In this document: positions 48,953 to 51,801 of the stretch, piece after piece
How positions within the stretch are numbered: the first letter of the stretch is position 1
Layout: every line of letters begins with the position of its first letter
Origin: Burkholderiaceae bacterium
GTDB taxonomy: Bacteria > Pseudomonadota > Gammaproteobacteria > Burkholderiales > Burkholderiaceae_D
DNA: 51,801 bases
Reading direction: 5' to 3'
NCBI GenBank assembly: GCA_019751755.1
Contig: JAIENA010000233.1
Span: 1 to 51,801, forward strand
Notes under the pieces: generated by a model
What the model was told of the DNA's origin: nothing
The model's database searches: none
What the model saw: only the letters and a program-made list of their open reading frames with translations
Translations under genes and position numbers: made by a program

Positions 48953-51478
48953 ATGTCTACTTTACCTCGCCGCACCCTGCTGGCGCTGGCCTGCGCCAGC
49001 ATGGCCACCGCGTTCGCATCAGAAGCCGACCACCGCGAATTCGAAGCCACCCTGCACGCGCCCTACCGCACGCAAGCCCCGGCCAACGCGGCCGACCGCG
49101 ACGCGCGCAGCTTTACGCTGGCGTTCAGCTATCCACACGTGCAACAGGCGCAAGCCGTGCACTGGCAACTGGAATTGATCACGCCCACCGGCGACGTGCT
49201 GCAACGCTGGGTTGGCGTCGAGGCTCTGCACACAGGCACGGTGCAAGTCAAAGTGGACTGGGATGGCCGCAGCGGCCGCGCCAGCCTGGCGGACGGCATT
49301 TACCAGGTGCGCCTGCGGGCCGTTTCGCTGGACGCGGCCGGCAGCCCCGCCGGCGCGCCCGAGGTCGCCGTGCCGCAGGCGCTGGCCCAGGGCGACGCCG
49401 AAGTGCATGAACAGGAATGGGAGCTGGCGCTGGGCCAGGCCCAGACGCCGGCCATGCCGGCCTTTAATGCCCTGCCGGCCGGCGCCAACAGCGCCGCCAA
49501 GGCCGCCAAACAAGCCAGGGAAGAGCGGGCGGCCGGGCACCAGGCCAGCGGCGCCGACAGCGCCGCGCCGCGCATGCGCCAAGGCGCCGTCGCGGCCACG
49601 GCCTCGCTGCCCTACACGGTGTATTACGGCAACTTGCACAGCCAGACCAACCACAGCGACGGCGGCGGCGCACTGGGTGCGTGCACCGGCGCCCAGGCCC
49701 CACAAAGCGCGGCGTTCGGCCCGACCGATGCCTACGCCTATGCCAAGGGCCGTGGCCTGGACTTCCTGATGACGTCCGAGCACAACCACATGTATGACGG
49801 CTCCGACAGCACCAACACCGCGGCCAATCCGGCCACCGCCAAGGCGCTGTACCAGTCAGGCCTGTCGGCGGCGGCCAGCTACAACGCGGCCAACCCGACG
49901 TTCCTCGGCATTTACGGTTTGGAATGGGGCGTCATCAACAATGGCGGCCACCTGAACATCCTCAATGCCAATGAACTGGTGGGTTGGGAAAGCAACAGCA
50001 GCGGCCAGTTGCTGGCCGATACGCTGGTGGCAAAAAACGATTACGCGTCGCTGTACACCCTGATGCGCCAGCGCGGCTGGCTGGGTCAGTTCAACCACCC
50101 GGAAAGCAGCGGCCAATTCCTCGTCAACGGCACCGCGCTCGGTTACAGCGCCGATGGCGACCAGGCCATGGCGCTGTGCGAAGTGTTGAACACGTCGGCG
50201 TTTTCCACCAACACCACGGAAACCGAAACCGGCCGCAGCACCTATGAAAGCGCCTGTAAGAAAGCGCTGGAAGCCGGCTTCCACGTGGCGTTTTCCACCA
50301 ACCAGGATAACCACTGCGCCAACTGGGGCGCGTCGTACACCAACCGCACCGGCGTGCTGATCCCGACCGGCACGGCGCTGACGCAAGCCAGCTTCATGGA
50401 TGCGATCCGTGCCCGCCGCGTGTTCGCCACCATGGACAAGACGTCGCAACTGGTGCTGACCGCCAATGGCCGCGTGATGGGCGAGCGCTTTGCCAACAAT
50501 GGCGCACTGACGCTGAACGCGAACTTCGCCAGCAGCAGCGGCAAGACCGCGTCCACCGTGCAAATCTTTGAAGGCGTCCCGGGCCGCAATGGCACCGTGA
50601 CGCAACTGGCGGCCAGCGCCAGCACCACCGTCACGCCGGCCAATGGCGAGCATTTTTATTACGCCAAAGTCACGCAAAACGATGGCAACATCCTGTGGTC
50701 GGCGCCGATCTGGGTGACCCAGGGCGGCACGCCGACCGACACCACGGCGCCACTGGTGTCGGCCTCGTCATCCGGCGGCAGCGGCACGATCACGCTGGCA
50801 GCCAACGCCAGCGACAACGTCGGCGTGACCAACGTGGAATTCTATGTGGACGGCGCACTCAAAGGCAGCGACAACACCGCGCCCTACGCGCTGGCCTTCA
50901 ATTCCACCACGGTCGCCAACGGCAGCCACACCGTGACCGCCAAAGCCTATGACGCAGCCGGCAACAGCATGACGTCGGCCGGCGTCGCCTTCAGCGTCAA
51001 CAACGTCAGCGCGCAGCAGTTGATCAGCAACAGCGGCTTTGAATCCGGCGGCGCGTCGTGGACCGCCACCAGCGGCGTCATCACCAGCGACGCCAGCCAG
51101 GCCGCGCGCAGCGGCACCTATAAGGCGTGGCTGAACGGCTACGGGTCGGCCCGCACCGACTCGCTGACCCAGCAAGTGGCGATTCCCGCCGGCGCGGCCA
51201 GCGCCAGCCTGTCGTTCTGGCTGAAAGTCGTCTCCGATGAAACCACCACCACGCAAGCGTATGACACGCTGAAGGTGCAAGTACGCAATACCAGCGGCGC
51301 GGTGCTGGCGACGTTGGCCACCTACTCGAACCTGAACAAGGGCGCCAGCTACGTGCAGCGCAGCTTCAACCTCGATGCGTACAAGGGGCAGACCGTGCGG
51401 ATTTATTTTGAAGGGATCGAGGGCGCGACGGTGCAGACGTCGTTCTTGATCGATGATGTGACGGTGAACGTGCAGTAA
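48953..51478 (+). CDS. Secreted PHP-domain (CehA/McbA-like) metallohydrolase with Ig-like and C-terminal jelly-roll domains
   Basis: An 841-residue exported protein starting at ATG 48953 (AGAGGGAA upstream). The signal peptide has PRRTLL followed by a hydrophobic stretch to AFAS; Sec or Tat export is possible. Residues 25-160 or so are beta-rich. A Pro/Ala linker leads to the PHP metal-binding core: NLHSQTNHSDG (His229, His234), FLMTSEHNH, GLEWGV, GGHLNIL, FNHPE and NQDNHCANWG. A bacterial Ig-like domain (DNVGVTNVEFYVDG ... SHTVTAKAYDAAGN) and a C-terminal carbohydrate-binding-like beta sandwich (NSGFESGGASWTA ... SFLIDDVTV) follow. The substrate is unknown; phosphoester or carbamate hydrolysis is typical of the fold. 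Confidence 0.85.
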   Translation: MSTLPRRTLLALACASMATAFASEADHREFEATLHAPYRTQAPANAADRDARSFTLAFSYPHVQQAQAVHWQLELITPTGDVLQRWVGVEALHTGTVQVKVDWDGRSGRASLADGIYQVRLRAVSLDAAGSPAGAPEVAVPQALAQGDAEVHEQEWELALGQAQTPAMPAFNALPAGANSAAKAAKQAREERAAGHQASGADSAAPRMRQGAVAATASLPYTVYYGNLHSQTNHSDGGGALGACTGAQAPQSAAFGPTDAYAYAKGRGLDFLMTSEHNHMYDGSDSTNTAANPATAKALYQSGLSAAASYNAANPTFLGIYGLEWGVINNGGHLNILNANELVGWESNSSGQLLADTLVAKNDYASLYTLMRQRGWLGQFNHPESSGQFLVNGTALGYSADGDQAMALCEVLNTSAFSTNTTETETGRSTYESACKKALEAGFHVAFSTNQDNHCANWGASYTNRTGVLIPTGTALTQASFMDAIRARRVFATMDKTSQLVLTANGRVMGERFANNGALTLNANFASSSGKTASTVQIFEGVPGRNGTVTQLAASASTTVTPANGEHFYYAKVTQNDGNILWSAPIWVTQGGTPTDTTAPLVSASSSGGSGTITLAANASDNVGVTNVEFYVDGALKGSDNTAPYALAFNSTTVANGSHTVTAKAYDAAGNSMTSAGVAFSVNNVSAQQLISNSGFESGGASWTATSGVITSDASQAARSGTYKAWLNGYGSARTDSLTQQVAIPAGAASASLSFWLKVVSDETTTTQAYDTLKVQVRNTSGAVLATLATYSNLNKGASYVQRSFNLDAYKGQTVRIYFEGIEGATVQTSFLIDDVTVNVQ

Positions 51479-51592
51479 GCCAGCGTAGCGGGGGCCGTCC
51501 GGCGGCTCCCGCCATTAATAAATGCCTGACAGCAACGATATTTATGACATAATCACGGCCATAGACTCAGCATCACACGGCAGCCGATTTCC
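51479..51592. other. Intergenic region with a GC hairpin
   Basis: About 114 bp. GCGGG-GGCCG and CGGC-(T)CCCGC around 51488-51517 can fold into an imperfect hairpin with no strong T-run, a possible terminator of the metallohydrolase gene. The rest is AT-rich leader of the next gene. Confidence 0.4.
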
Positions 51593-51801
51593 ATGTCTCA
51601 CCGTTACGACCCCATCGAATTACTGGAATTGCTGGACTGGCAAGTCCAGACCAGTCTGCGCCACATTGTCGGCACTGTCATCATCGGCATTCTCGCCGGA
51701 TGCTTGGTGGTGTTTGGCGAACACAGCCTAGAGCACGCACGCCCCTTGTTTTCCGTGATCGACCAGAATTACGGCATGTGGCAAAACGGTTTTGGCTTCG
51801 T
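51593..51801 (+). CDS. Membrane protein, truncated by the window end
   Basis: The first 69 residues of a protein from ATG 51593. The visible part has a charged N-terminus (ELLELLDWQVQ) and one transmembrane helix (IVGTVIIGILAGCLVVFG), then an extracytoplasmic segment. It runs off the window, so length and family cannot be judged. The ribosome site before the ATG is weak. Confidence 0.6.
   Translation, partial: MSHRYDPIELLELLDWQVQTSLRHIVGTVIIGILAGCLVVFGEHSLEHARPLFSVIDQNYGMWQNGFGF

Noticed and set aside
1..51801. CRISPR arrays, tRNA genes and complete insertion sequences
   Set aside because: I read for regularly spaced repeats, cloverleaf sequences and transposase motifs and saw none; the only mobile-element-like feature is the non-coding repeat at 7641-7806.

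Overview
The window is high-GC, gene-dense bacterial chromosome. No rRNA, tRNA, CRISPR array, complete insertion sequence or prophage was seen. Gene content points to a betaproteobacterium of the Burkholderiales, most likely Oxalobacteraceae (Massilia, Duganella or Janthinobacterium-like). The clues are the trmJ-suhB pair beside an FFLEELY-type gene, a PhaF-like phasin, a PEP-CTERM protein and a CTGT-N8-ACAG LexA-type box. This placement is inference from gene families; no database search was possible.

1-8.2 kb is a lipid and storage-granule region: a LOG-family enzyme, a TPR protein, a TetR regulator coupled to a patatin phospholipase, and a phasin divergent from a 662-residue two-domain fatty acyl-CoA reductase of the Marinobacter alcohol-forming type. 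A PEP-CTERM protein with a sigma-54 promoter and a 166-bp palindromic MITE-like repeat follow. 8.2-16.7 kb holds a soluble PAS histidine kinase with a large REC-REC-GAF-PAS-GGDEF-EAL-REC regulator, then a Tat-signal protein / GMC oxidoreductase / lipase operon. 16.8-22 kb is core-like: FFLEELY protein, trmJ, suhB, an RhlE-type helicase and a hydroxypyruvate isomerase.

22-43.6 kb is an envelope and stress island. It carries lipoproteins, a DksA/TraR-like zinc protein, a tandem UspA, MtfA, OmpA, YihY, an AI-2E-family exporter, BON and glycine-zipper proteins, a YqjD/YqjE-type operon with a ferritin-like protein and DUF4398/OmpA lipoproteins, AsmA, an OsmB-like lipoprotein, several membrane miniproteins, a porin and a phospholipase D. 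At 39 kb sits a Crp/Fnr-family regulator. Intergenic regions from 28 to 42 kb repeatedly contain a CRP-like 16-bp palindrome, TGTRCG-N4-CGYACA. At several promoters it lies 41.5 or 42.5 bp upstream of the start predicted from a -10-like hexamer, the class II activator position, and at the regulator's own gene it lies between -35 and -10. I interpret this as a previously undescribed local regulon in which one Crp/Fnr protein coordinates envelope-stress genes. It is the main discovery candidate.

43.6-51.8 kb holds a phospholipid-handling operon (PAP2 phosphatase, diacylglycerol-kinase-like enzyme, metallophosphoesterase), a small gene behind two LexA-like boxes, a LysR/alcohol-dehydrogenase divergent pair, and a secreted PHP-fold metallohydrolase behind a pair of AT-rich palindromic operators. 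The last gene is cut by the window edge.
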